Shown in pieces: positions 48,111 through 55,898 of a stretch of DNA of 64,000 bases. The notes under the pieces were generated by a model, which was not told the DNA's origin, ran no database searches, and worked only from the letters and a program-made list of their open reading frames with translations. Location: the NCBI GenBank assembly GCA_023252195.1, contig JAHEXI010000003.1, forward strand, positions 124,001-188,000. Direction: 5' to 3'. Positions within the stretch are counted from its first letter, which is position 1. Each line of letters opens with the position of its first letter. The translations under genes and the position numbers were made by a program. The DNA is from Pseudonocardiales bacterium (lineage in GTDB: Bacteria > Actinomycetota > Actinomycetes > Mycobacteriales > Pseudonocardiaceae).

Positions 48111-48467
48111 GTGGACACTATTTCGATGCGCAGCAACAGGATTCGACTTTATGCGCTCACCGGGGGACGTACAAGACCGCGCCACCACCTCCTGGTGGAG
48201 ACCCTGATCTCGGTTCCGCATTACGATCCGCAATTTAGCGCAGGGCTGCTGCCGGAATCGCGGGCGCTCTACGAGCTTGCCCGCAAGACGATCTCCATGG
48301 CGGAGCTGTCCGCCCATCTGACCATCCCGCTGGCAGTGGTCCGCGTGCTGATCAGTGACTTGGCCGCGCAGGACATGGTGTTCATCCACCCCACCGGCTT
48401 CGTATATCAGTACGACCAGATCATCCTGGAGAGGATCCTCGATGGACTCAAGAAACTACCCGTTTGA
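48111..48467 (+). CDS. cvnC: CvnC (DUF742) protein
   Basis: 118 residues from GTG 48111, after GAGGAGGGG. DUF742 winged-helix-like protein: IRLYALTGGRTRPRHHLLVE, ALYELARKTISMAELSAHL and VVRVLISDLAAQDMVFIH. The TGGRTRP motif near the N-terminus is diagnostic. Third member of the conservon; its end overlaps cvnD by 26 bp. Confidence 0.93.
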   Translation: MDTISMRSNRIRLYALTGGRTRPRHHLLVETLISVPHYDPQFSAGLLPESRALYELARKTISMAELSAHLTIPLAVVRVLISDLAAQDMVFIHPTGFVYQYDQIILERILDGLKKLPV

Positions 48468-49044
48468 CGCCTCTTCGTTGACCATCTCAGCGAAGATCGT
48501 TGTCGCCGGTGGTTTCGGAGTGGGGAAGACCACTTTCGTGGGTTCGGTGTCCGAGGTGGAACCGATCAACACCGACGCGTGGATGACGGTGGCCGGCGAG
48601 AGTGTCGATGCGCACCCCGACAGCGCAAAGACCACCACCACGGTGGCCATGGACTTCGGACGTATCACACTGCATCCGGATCTCGTGTTGTACCTGTTCG
48701 GCACACCGGGCCAGCCCCGATTCTGGTTTCTCTGGGACGACCTGTGCCGGGGAGCGCTCGGTGCTGTCGTCCTGGTGGACACCAGGCGGATCCAGGAATC
48801 GTTCGCGGCCATCAACTACTTCGAAAACGACTCTGATATCCCGTTCGTCGTGGCCGTCAACATGTTCGACGGCGAGCTCGGCTACGAACTCGACGAGGTG
48901 CGCGAAGCACTTGCGCTCTCTCCGGAAGTGCTGCTGACCACCTGTGATGCCCGGGACCCGGGGTCGACCTCGAAGGCACTGCAGGATCTGGTGTCTTACA
49001 CCATGAAGCACCTCACCGTCTCCTACGGCCCGGTTCCCCCGTGA
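48442..49044 (+). CDS. cvnD: CvnD small GTPase
   Basis: 200 residues from ATG 48442. A complete MglA/CvnD-type G-domain: P-loop VVAGGFGVGKTTFVGSVSE (about 21-39), switch I TTTTVAMDFGRI (64-75), switch II region LFGTPGQPRFWFLWDDL (85-101), and VAVNMFDGE for the base motif. It is the output switch of the conservon signalling complex. Compare the second, reduced GTPase at 50420. Confidence 0.93.
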   Translation: MDSRNYPFDASSLTISAKIVVAGGFGVGKTTFVGSVSEVEPINTDAWMTVAGESVDAHPDSAKTTTTVAMDFGRITLHPDLVLYLFGTPGQPRFWFLWDDLCRGALGAVVLVDTRRIQESFAAINYFENDSDIPFVVAVNMFDGELGYELDEVREALALSPEVLLTTCDARDPGSTSKALQDLVSYTMKHLTVSYGPVPP

Positions 49045-49098
49045 CCTGATAGGCCGAAGGCGAACCACTGCGAGGCAGCAGGGAGGAAGGTCTACAGA

Positions 49099-50346
49099 AT
49101 GTGGAAAGTGTTGATTGTCGGTGCCGGCCAGGCTGGCTTGCAGCTTGGGCTGAGCCTGCATCGTCACGAATACGATGTCACCATTATGTCAGCCCGTACT
49201 CCTGATGAGATTCGCAGTGGGCGGGTCATGTCCACCCAATGCATGTTCGGTCCAGCCTTGCAGCACGAACGTGACTATGGCCTCAACCTGTGGGAGCGGC
49301 AAACACCGAAGATCGAAGGGTTGGGCCTGTCCATCGCCGATCCTGATCACGGACGTGCGCTGGACTGGGTCGGCAGGCTCGACGACTACGCACAGTCGGT
49401 GGACCAGCGGGTGAAGATGGCCGGCTGGCTGGAACTGTTCGAGGATCGGGGCGGCAAGGTCGTCTACCATGGCGTCACGACCTCCGATGTCGATTCGTTG
49501 ACCTCCTTCTACGACCTGGTCATCATCGCCGCAGGTAAGGGCGAACTCGTTGAGCTGTTCGACCGGGACCTGAGCCGTTCGCCCTACACCAGCACACAAC
49601 GCATACTGTCAGTGGTGTATGTGCACGGTATGACGCCGCGACCGGAGCACCCCACCATGCACGCGGTGCGCTTCAATGTCATTCCCGGAGTGGGTGAACT
49701 TTTCATCATGCCGTGCTTCACCCTCAGCGGGCCGTGCGACATCCTGTTCTTCGAAGGAATCCCCGGTGGCCCGTTGGACTGCTGGGACGATCGTCCAGGT
49801 CCGGCCGAGCACCTCAGACGCACGCTCGGGCTCATGCGCGAGTACGTGCCGTGGGAGTACGAGAGGTGCGCCAGCGTCGAGCTGACCGACGGCAGGGCCA
49901 CGCTGACTGGTGGTTACCCCCCCGTGGTACGGCAACCGGTAGGTGAGCTGCCGTCGGGCGGACAGGTATTGGGTATGGCCGACGTCGTGGTCGCCAACGA
50001 TCCGATCACCGGGCAGGGCTCGAACAGCGCGAGCAAGTGCGCCGCCTCGTACCTGGCGAGCATCCTGGAGCGCGGCAACGAGCCGTTCGACGGGGGATGG
50101 ATGCAGCGAGCCTTCGACCGGTACTGGTCCGACGCCCAGCACACGACCATGTGGACGAACGCTCTGCTGGGTCCGCCTCCCGAGCACGTGATGAAGATTC
50201 TCGGGGCCGCAGGTGCCTACCCGGAAATCGCCCGTCGGTTCGTCAACGGGTTCGCCGATCCGGCCGATTACCAGCATTGGTTCATGGACCCGGATAAGGC
50301 GGAGATGTACCTCGCTACGGTCGCCTCCCGCCAGGACGGGGAGTGA
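49099..50346 (+). CDS. StyA-like FAD-dependent monooxygenase
   Basis: 415 residues, ATG after GGAGGAAGG. N-terminal FAD Rossmann motif VLIVGAGQAGLQLGLSL, the RVMSTQCMFGPALQHER segment, DLVIIAAGKGELVELF and a C-terminal flavin block ADVVVANDPITGQGSNSAS match styrene/indole monooxygenase oxygenase subunits. These take reduced FAD from a separate reductase; no StyB-like reductase is encoded here. In other conservons the fifth gene is a cytochrome P450, so this flavoenzyme takes its place. It is probably cotranscribed with cvnABCD (54 bp gap). Confidence 0.85.
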   Translation: MWKVLIVGAGQAGLQLGLSLHRHEYDVTIMSARTPDEIRSGRVMSTQCMFGPALQHERDYGLNLWERQTPKIEGLGLSIADPDHGRALDWVGRLDDYAQSVDQRVKMAGWLELFEDRGGKVVYHGVTTSDVDSLTSFYDLVIIAAGKGELVELFDRDLSRSPYTSTQRILSVVYVHGMTPRPEHPTMHAVRFNVIPGVGELFIMPCFTLSGPCDILFFEGIPGGPLDCWDDRPGPAEHLRRTLGLMREYVPWEYERCASVELTDGRATLTGGYPPVVRQPVGELPSGGQVLGMADVVVANDPITGQGSNSASKCAASYLASILERGNEPFDGGWMQRAFDRYWSDAQHTTMWTNALLGPPPEHVMKILGAAGAYPEIARRFVNGFADPADYQHWFMDPDKAEMYLATVASRQDGE

Positions 50347-50419
50347 GCCGACACCCCGGCCAGCGGGTGAGCGCGGAGGCCAGCCTCAGCGAGCGGGCCG
50401 ATCAAGATAGTCGGGGGTG

Positions 50420-51037
50420 ATGGGGGGTCGCGGTGTGGACGGTACGCCTATCTTCGACGAGCTTCGAGGCCTTTTCGACGAGTCACACGGCCGCGTCGAC
50501 GCCCCTTCGAGATCCGGTTCCGGGCCGAGAACCGAGGCCGAGAATGCTGACCGGCCACCCGCGAAGATCGTCGTCACGGGTGGCCGCGGGGTAGGCAAGA
50601 CCACCTTTGTAACCTCGGTCTCGGACACCGATCCGGTGACCGTCAAGGCGGCCACGGATGTCGGTCGGGTCACCCTTCACCGGGATCTCCTGCTGTACCT
50701 GTTGGGCACGGCGGAGCCGTCGCAGGCGGCGTTCGCCGGGGCGCTCGGTGCCGTGGTGCTGGTGGACCCTCGGCGCGTCGAGGACGCCTTCGCGATGATC
50801 ACCTACTTCGAGCGCTCTGACGTCCCGTTCATCGTGGCCGTCAACATGTTCGATGGTGAGCTCCGCCACGAACTCGACGAGTATCGCGAAGCGCTCGCGC
50901 TGCACCCTGATGTGCCGCTGACGACCTGTGATGCCCGCAATCCGGAGTCCGCCGCGCGGACGCTGCAGGAATTGGTGTCGTACACCATGAACATCGGCGG
51001 TTCGGATCACAGCCCCCCGCCCGAGGTCCCTGTCTGA
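50420..51037 (+). CDS. second CvnD-like GTPase lacking switch regions
   Basis: 205 residues from ATG 50420 (GTG 50417 also possible). A disordered N-terminus of ~50 residues precedes a P-loop KIVVTGGRGVGKTTFVTSVS. Where CvnD has TTTTVAMDFG there is only VKAATDVGRVTLH, and the GTPGQPRFWFLWDDL segment is shortened to GTAEPSQAAFAGA. The rest (AVVLVDPRRVEDAFAMITYF, VAVNMFDGELRHELDEYREA, TTCDARNPESAA) is very close to cvnD. Nucleotide binding may remain, but switching seems lost. It arose by duplication within the locus and may act as a decoy or fixed-state partner. Confidence 0.82.
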   Translation: MGGRGVDGTPIFDELRGLFDESHGRVDAPSRSGSGPRTEAENADRPPAKIVVTGGRGVGKTTFVTSVSDTDPVTVKAATDVGRVTLHRDLLLYLLGTAEPSQAAFAGALGAVVLVDPRRVEDAFAMITYFERSDVPFIVAVNMFDGELRHELDEYREALALHPDVPLTTCDARNPESAARTLQELVSYTMNIGGSDHSPPPEVPV

Positions 51038-51232
51038 CTACGTCTCCCAGGTCAGGTCGAACCCCGACAAGGCCCGGTACCGTTCGAGGAGCTCCTCGTC
51101 GGTCAGCTCCGAATGAGGGGTACGAAGTCCTTTGGGCTCGGGACCATAGACCTCTGCCGCCACCTCCATCTCCTGCTCGAGAGCCCAGCCCGTAGGCGTT
51201 TGCCGCATCTCATCGAGGGACTCGTCGTCCAT
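51038..51232 (-). CDS. small acidic hypothetical protein
   Basis: 64 residues, ATG preceded by AGGAGG. Sequence MDDESLDEMRQTPTGWALEQ, then EMEVAAEVYGPEPKGLRT and ELTDEELLERYRALSGFDL. Acidic and helical, no family recognised. It abuts the GTPase end to end (stops at 51037/51038), leaving no room for a terminator. Confidence 0.65.
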   Translation of the reverse strand: MDDESLDEMRQTPTGWALEQEMEVAAEVYGPEPKGLRTPHSELTDEELLERYRALSGFDLTWET

Positions 51233-51312
51233 GACACCTCCTGGCGAAGCTACCTATGGTTTCACGCTCAGGCTGGTGGCGCTGCCCGCCGAACGCAGGG
51301 CCGCGACGACGG

Positions 51313-51404
51313 GTCGGGTACTCGGCGCGGCACGGTCGGGTAGCTGGCTCAGAGAAGTCGAGTAGGCCGTTACTCCCGACATCGTCGCCAGCCTGACCTA
51401 GCTT
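51313..51404 (+). promoter_or_regulatory. phased-repeat promoter array, copy 3 (copper oxidase operon)
   Basis: Direct repeats GTCGGGTA (51313-51320), GTCGGGTA (51335-51342) and GTCGAGTA (51357-51364) are exactly 22 bp apart. The inverted half-site TACTCCCGAC occupies 51371-51380. The -10 hexamer TAGCTT is at 51399-51404, 42 bp from the last repeat and 6 bp before ATG 51411. About 60 bp around the inverted site are nearly identical to copy 2. Confidence 0.88.
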
Positions 51405-51410
51405 CGAGAT

Positions 51411-51434
51411 ATGGACGAGTGGGCGCCGAAATGA
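51411..51434 (+). CDS. leaderless 7-codon ORF coupled to the multicopper oxidase
   Basis: ATGGACGAGTGGGCGCCGAA and a TGA encode MDEWAPK. The ATG is 6 bp from the -10 element, so ribosomes should load directly on the 5' end. The stop overlaps the oxidase ATG (ATGA at 51431-51434), and the oxidase itself has no ribosome-binding site. Termination-reinitiation is the simplest model for its translation. Confidence 0.55.
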   Translation: MDEWAPK

Positions 51435-53440
51435 CAGGCCCCCTGGGGCTGGGCGGTCCGGCTGATCCCAGCCGCCCGGGTCGGATCATCGAACCGTTTC
51501 GCGCGGTACTGCAACCACCCGCTGCGATTACGCTGCCTGCCAACGAGGTAGTCGAGCTCGACCTCGCCGAGACGCAGTGGCGTATGCACCCCGATCTGCC
51601 GGCGGTGCCTGTCTGGGGCTTCGGTGCAGGAGGGGAGATCACCTTGCCCGGACCGCTGCTCGAGGTCACAGCGGGCCGGCAAGCGATCATCCGCTGGCGC
51701 AACAGGCTGCCAGGATCGGTCTACCCGAATGACCCAGGGCGGCCGGTGCCGCGGCTTTCGTTCGCGACATCCGTCGTGGCCGATCCGGAAGGTGACAAGG
51801 ACTCCGTCCAAAATTGGCTTGGCGCCCAGGGCGGCACACCCGAGGACACCGCGGGCGCGCCGATCGGCTGGACGTCGGTGCATCTGCACGGCGGGCACTC
51901 GCGCGGGGACTCCGACGGCTGGCCGGACAATATGGCCCCGGCTGGCGGGGAGCAGCTCGACGCCTTCGACAACACCTACGACAACACCGACATCGGGCTG
52001 GGCAAAGTCGGAGCGCACCTCTGGTATCACGACCACGCGATGAACGGAACGCGCTACCACGTCTTCGCCGGTCTGGCCGGTGGCTACCTACTCCGCGACC
52101 CCCGTGAGGCCGACCTGGGCCTGCCGATCTGCGTCGAGGACGGCGAGATCCATCTGCTGCTGCAGGACCGCAACCTTGACGCCACCGATGGCACACTTCG
52201 ACTGCTGCACAAGACGACGCCCGACACCGCGGAGTTCTTCGGCCCGCTCACCCTCGTAAATGGCCTGATCTGGCCCCGGCTGCGGCTGCGGCCGGACGTC
52301 TTCCGGCTGCGGCTGCTCAACGGCTCCAACGCGAGGGCCTACCGGCTCCACCTGGTGAGCGTGGTAGACGAAGGAAACGGGACGGGCAGCGTCACTCCGC
52401 ATCACGACCGGCTGCTGGTGATCGGAGCCGACGGCGGGTTGCTCTGGCGCGCCTGGCAGCCCGGCGCGGACGACGCCCTCACCTTGGCCCCGGCTGAGCG
52501 CCTTGACGTGCTGCTGGACCTCACCGAGCTACCCGAGGGCAGCACGCTCTACCTGATCAACTCCGCGCAGGCGCCGTTCGGCGGGGACTCCCCGCCGCTG
52601 CTGGAGTCACTGCTGACCGACGGCGATCGGCCCGGGCGCAACCCTTACCCGTGGGTCGCTCGGATCGACGTCGAGGTGCACGCGCACTGCTCAGGTCAGC
52701 AGCGGTCGTTGCGTGACAAGATCGCCGCAGCCGAGCTGAACCCCGCGTTCCGCAGGCTCGTGCACGACGTGGTTGAGCCGCCGCCGGCCGGCGAGCCGCG
52801 TCAGCTCTCCATCGAGGGCCACGAGCACCGAATCATCCTGCTCGCCGAGACCGACCCGCCCGGGCATCTCTACCTGCAGGAGATCGTCGAGGACGAGGCC
52901 GGCAAGATCGCCCTGCAGTTGCCTGGAGATGGCGCCCCGATGACCTACCGCGTCGAAGGCTGGATGGCCGACGACCGGGCGCATTCGGACACCCGGGTGT
53001 CGTTCTATGACCGGATCGCGCTGCGTCCGCAGCTCGGACAGTGGCAGCTCTGGCGGTTTATCAACACCACTGGCGACACCCACCCGATCCACATCCACCA
53101 GTCGCAGTTCCAGCCGGTCGACGCGGCCGGCGTCCGGCTCGCTGTGGCCGACGGCTCGGGCACGAACCTCTACAACCCGACGTGCCGGACGACGTCGGCT
53201 CCGATCGTGCCGGACCCGACGACCCCGGCCCGCGCGTTCGAGCCGTTCGAGACGCGTGGTTGGAAGGACGTAATCCGGGTGGACCCGGGCAACGCGGTCA
53301 AGCTAGCCGTGCGGTTCGACGTGCCCGGCCGCTACGTCTACCACTGCCATGTTCTCGAACACGAGGACACCGAGATGATGCGCCCCTTCATCGTCACCGT
53401 GATGGACATGGACGACGGCGGTGGGATGGGTCACATGTAG
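51431..53440 (+). CDS. multicopper oxidase
   Basis: 669 residues from ATG 51431. All four copper-binding regions are present: HLHGGHS (from 151), YHDH (200-202), HPIHIHQ (551-556) and YHCHVLEHEDTEM (H638, C639, H640, H644, M649). This predicts type 1 and trinuclear copper centres. It is large, with an extra N-terminal region (residues 1-60) and a long linker, resembling the spore-coat CotA/bilirubin-oxidase-like or phenoxazinone-synthase-like groups. No Sec or Tat signal precedes the domain, unusual for a copper oxidase. It is expressed from promoter array copy 3, followed by a putative peptidase and a kelch protein. Confidence 0.9.
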   Translation: MTGPLGLGGPADPSRPGRIIEPFRAVLQPPAAITLPANEVVELDLAETQWRMHPDLPAVPVWGFGAGGEITLPGPLLEVTAGRQAIIRWRNRLPGSVYPNDPGRPVPRLSFATSVVADPEGDKDSVQNWLGAQGGTPEDTAGAPIGWTSVHLHGGHSRGDSDGWPDNMAPAGGEQLDAFDNTYDNTDIGLGKVGAHLWYHDHAMNGTRYHVFAGLAGGYLLRDPREADLGLPICVEDGEIHLLLQDRNLDATDGTLRLLHKTTPDTAEFFGPLTLVNGLIWPRLRLRPDVFRLRLLNGSNARAYRLHLVSVVDEGNGTGSVTPHHDRLLVIGADGGLLWRAWQPGADDALTLAPAERLDVLLDLTELPEGSTLYLINSAQAPFGGDSPPLLESLLTDGDRPGRNPYPWVARIDVEVHAHCSGQQRSLRDKIAAAELNPAFRRLVHDVVEPPPAGEPRQLSIEGHEHRIILLAETDPPGHLYLQEIVEDEAGKIALQLPGDGAPMTYRVEGWMADDRAHSDTRVSFYDRIALRPQLGQWQLWRFINTTGDTHPIHIHQSQFQPVDAAGVRLAVADGSGTNLYNPTCRTTSAPIVPDPTTPARAFEPFETRGWKDVIRVDPGNAVKLAVRFDVPGRYVYHCHVLEHEDTEMMRPFIVTVMDMDDGGGMGHM

Positions 53441-53478
53441 CTGAGCAGCACTTCTTGCCTACGGAAGGAACCCTTGAC

Positions 53479-54273
53479 ATGACAGCCATTCCCGACACGT
53501 CCACGATCGTCTCATCCGTCCGAGACCCTGTCCGGATCGTCCCCTTACACGTACCGGACGACCTGGTGAAGCCGCTGGATGGCGCCGCGGCCAGCGCGCC
53601 GAAGCTCACCTACCGAGGTGGCCCGCTGCTGACCTCGGTGAAGGTGTTCACCGTCTACTGGGGTGACGCGTGGAGCACACCCCCGCTCTCGGACCTGGCC
53701 AGCAAGCTCGACAAGTTCTTCGACTTCGTGCTGACCAGCGAGCTGATGGACCAGATGGCGGAGTACAGCGTGGCCGGGAAGAAGATCGGCCACGGCAGCC
53801 ACATCGGACGGGTCGTCGTCAGCGACCCGGCGCCCAAACAGGTCGTGAGCGATGCGACGATCCAGCACCTGCTGGAGCGCAAGCTCGGCGACACGAAGGC
53901 CGGCTTCCCGGCGGCCGACGGCAACACGTTGTACTTCATCTACCTGCCCCCCGGTAGCGTCGTCGTGCAGGGCGGATCGCGGTCCTGCCAAGCATTCTGC
54001 GGCTACCACAGCGACATCGACGGCAAGATCTTCTACGCCGCGATGCCCTACCCCGGCTGCCGCGGGTGCACCGGCGACCTCGCGCTCTTCGACGCCCTGA
54101 CCTCCACCAGCTCCCACGAGCTGTGTGAGGCGATCACCGACCCGGTACCGGGTGGCGGCTGGTACGACGACGCCCATGGCGAGATCGGCGACATCTGTGC
54201 CTGGAAGACCCGCCAGCTGGGTGGCTACACCGTGCAGCTCGAGTGGTCCAACAACAAGAACAGCTGCGGCTGA
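53479..54273 (+). CDS. putative zinc peptidase-like protein with SHExxE and TDP motif
   Basis: 264 residues from ATG 53479 after GGAAGG. I recognise a pattern, not a named enzyme: a TYRGGPLLTSVKVFTVYWGD strand, GNTLYFIYLPPGSVV, and a TSSHELCEAITDP segment (H213, E214, E217, D221). This is followed by GEIGDICAWKT and VQLEWSNNKNSC. The HExxE arrangement with a downstream aspartate resembles gluzincin/aspzincin-like sites and is shared by many secreted bacterial and fungal proteins often called hypothetical. Five or more cysteines suggest an extracytoplasmic form, yet no signal peptide is present. Confidence 0.6.
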   Translation: MTAIPDTSTIVSSVRDPVRIVPLHVPDDLVKPLDGAAASAPKLTYRGGPLLTSVKVFTVYWGDAWSTPPLSDLASKLDKFFDFVLTSELMDQMAEYSVAGKKIGHGSHIGRVVVSDPAPKQVVSDATIQHLLERKLGDTKAGFPAADGNTLYFIYLPPGSVVVQGGSRSCQAFCGYHSDIDGKIFYAAMPYPGCRGCTGDLALFDALTSTSSHELCEAITDPVPGGGWYDDAHGEIGDICAWKTRQLGGYTVQLEWSNNKNSCG

Positions 54274-54294
54274 ACCAACGGGAGATGGTGCGTC

Positions 54295-55884
54295 ATGGGA
54301 ACCTGGACGGCTCTGACCAACCAGCCCACTTTCAACGCGAGCACCATGCTGCTGCTGACCGACGGCACGGTGATGTGCCAGGCCAAGGGCGCTGTCAGCT
54401 GGTGGCGCATGACACCGGACAGCACCGGCAGCTACGTGCGCGGCACGTGGTCAGCGCTCGCCGACATGCACAACTCGCGGCAGTACTTCGCCTCGGCGGT
54501 GCTGCGCGACGGCCGGGTAGTGGTGGCCGGCGGCGAGTACAGCGACGCGGGCAGTGATACGGACAAGGCTGAGATCTATGACCCGGTTGCGAACACCTGG
54601 ACGAGTATCGGCAACCCCGGCTGGGGCCAACTCGGCGATGCGGCGGCCTGCCTACTCGCCGACGGCCGGCTGCTGGTGGGCAACCTGAGTGACGGTAAGA
54701 CCGCGACCTACGACCCAGTGGCGAACACCTGGACTGCCACCGGCGATATGGCGGCGCGCTCCAACGAGGAGACCTGGACACTGCTTCCCGACGGTTCGGT
54801 CGTCACCGTCAGTTGCGCGAACCATCCTCACGCCGAGCGCTACATTCCCTCGACCGGTACCTGGATCAGCGCCGGGTCCACCCCGGTGGAGTTGGTCCAG
54901 GCGTCGTCCATCGAGATCGGCCCGGCGGTGTTGCTGCCCGATGGCCGGGTGTTCACCGTCGGCGCCACCGGTCGCACCGCGCTCTACACCCCACCGGGCA
55001 ACAACACCGGCACGGGCACGTGGGTGGCTGGCCCGAGCTTTCCCGCCGACTCCTCCGGTCGGCTGCTGAAGGCCAAGGATGCACCTGGTTGCCTGCTACC
55101 CAACGGGCGGGTGCTGTGTGTCGCGGGGCCTGCAGGCGATGCAGCGGGCGACTGGCCCACACCGACGATGTTCTTCGAGTTCGACGGAACGAACCTCAAT
55201 CGGGTGGCCGACCCACCGAATTCCAACACGGTCATCTATGACGGTCGGATGCTGCTGCTGCCGACCGGCGAGGTGCTCTACGACGCCGGCACGTCGGCGA
55301 TGCACGCCTACCAGCCGGATCCCGGTGGCCTCCCGTCCTGGAAGCCGACCGTGACGGCATGCCCCACTGACCTGCACCCTGGCGTCAGCTACCTGCTGTC
55401 GGGGCGCCAGCTCAACGGTCTGTCTCAAGCGGTCAGCTACGGCGACGACGCGCAGATGGCCACCAACTACCCGCTGGTGCGGCTGCGCAACCCCTCGACC
55501 GGGTCGGTCTTCTACTGCCGCACCTCCGGCCACTCGACCATGGGCGTCGCCACCGGATCCGCGACGGTCAGCACCACGTTCACCGTTCCGGCCTCGGTGC
55601 CGCTGGCACGCTACCAACTCTCGGTCATCGCGAACGGCATCGCCTCGGACGAACTCACGGTCACGGTCGACCGTGGCAGCGGCAGAGCGCAATACCTGTT
55701 GGTCGACCGATACACCAGCGGGGATGCCACGCTGTGGGCCTACGTCGACGGAGAGTGGCTGGCTCGCTCGATCAGCCAGGGGGAGCTTGCCGGGATCGCG
55801 CAGGACGTCTTCGTCGCAAACCCCGTCGATGTCTCGTGGGACAACTTCGAGCTCAACATCGCCAGAGGGTGGAAATCCTACTGA
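54295..55884 (+). CDS. kelch/galactose-oxidase-like protein with C-terminal repeat domain
   Basis: 529 residues, ATG 54295 after GGGAG. Kelch-type blades are repeated (DGRVVVAGGEYSD, AEIYDPVANTWTSIG, DGRLLVGNLSDG, ATYDPVANTWTATGDM, GRVFTVGATG). A galactose-oxidase C-terminal (DUF1929) domain with GRQLNGLSQAVSYGDDAQMA, NYPLVRLRN and HSTMGVATGS follows. The last ~68 residues (YLLVDRYTSGDATLWAYVDG to GWKSY) form a separate domain also found in the next gene. Copper-radical oxidase activity is possible, but I cannot place the Cys-Tyr cofactor with certainty. No signal peptide. Confidence 0.8.
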   Translation: MGTWTALTNQPTFNASTMLLLTDGTVMCQAKGAVSWWRMTPDSTGSYVRGTWSALADMHNSRQYFASAVLRDGRVVVAGGEYSDAGSDTDKAEIYDPVANTWTSIGNPGWGQLGDAAACLLADGRLLVGNLSDGKTATYDPVANTWTATGDMAARSNEETWTLLPDGSVVTVSCANHPHAERYIPSTGTWISAGSTPVELVQASSIEIGPAVLLPDGRVFTVGATGRTALYTPPGNNTGTGTWVAGPSFPADSSGRLLKAKDAPGCLLPNGRVLCVAGPAGDAAGDWPTPTMFFEFDGTNLNRVADPPNSNTVIYDGRMLLLPTGEVLYDAGTSAMHAYQPDPGGLPSWKPTVTACPTDLHPGVSYLLSGRQLNGLSQAVSYGDDAQMATNYPLVRLRNPSTGSVFYCRTSGHSTMGVATGSATVSTTFTVPASVPLARYQLSVIANGIASDELTVTVDRGSGRAQYLLVDRYTSGDATLWAYVDGEWLARSISQGELAGIAQDVFVANPVDVSWDNFELNIARGWKSY

Positions 55885-55898
55885 TAAGGAGCAATGTC

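Noticed and set aside
28197-51413. Promoter arrays considered as ends of an insertion sequence or as REP-type repeats
   Set aside because: All three are in the same orientation, each directly before an ATGGAC start with a -10 element at identical spacing, and no transposase is present between or beside them.
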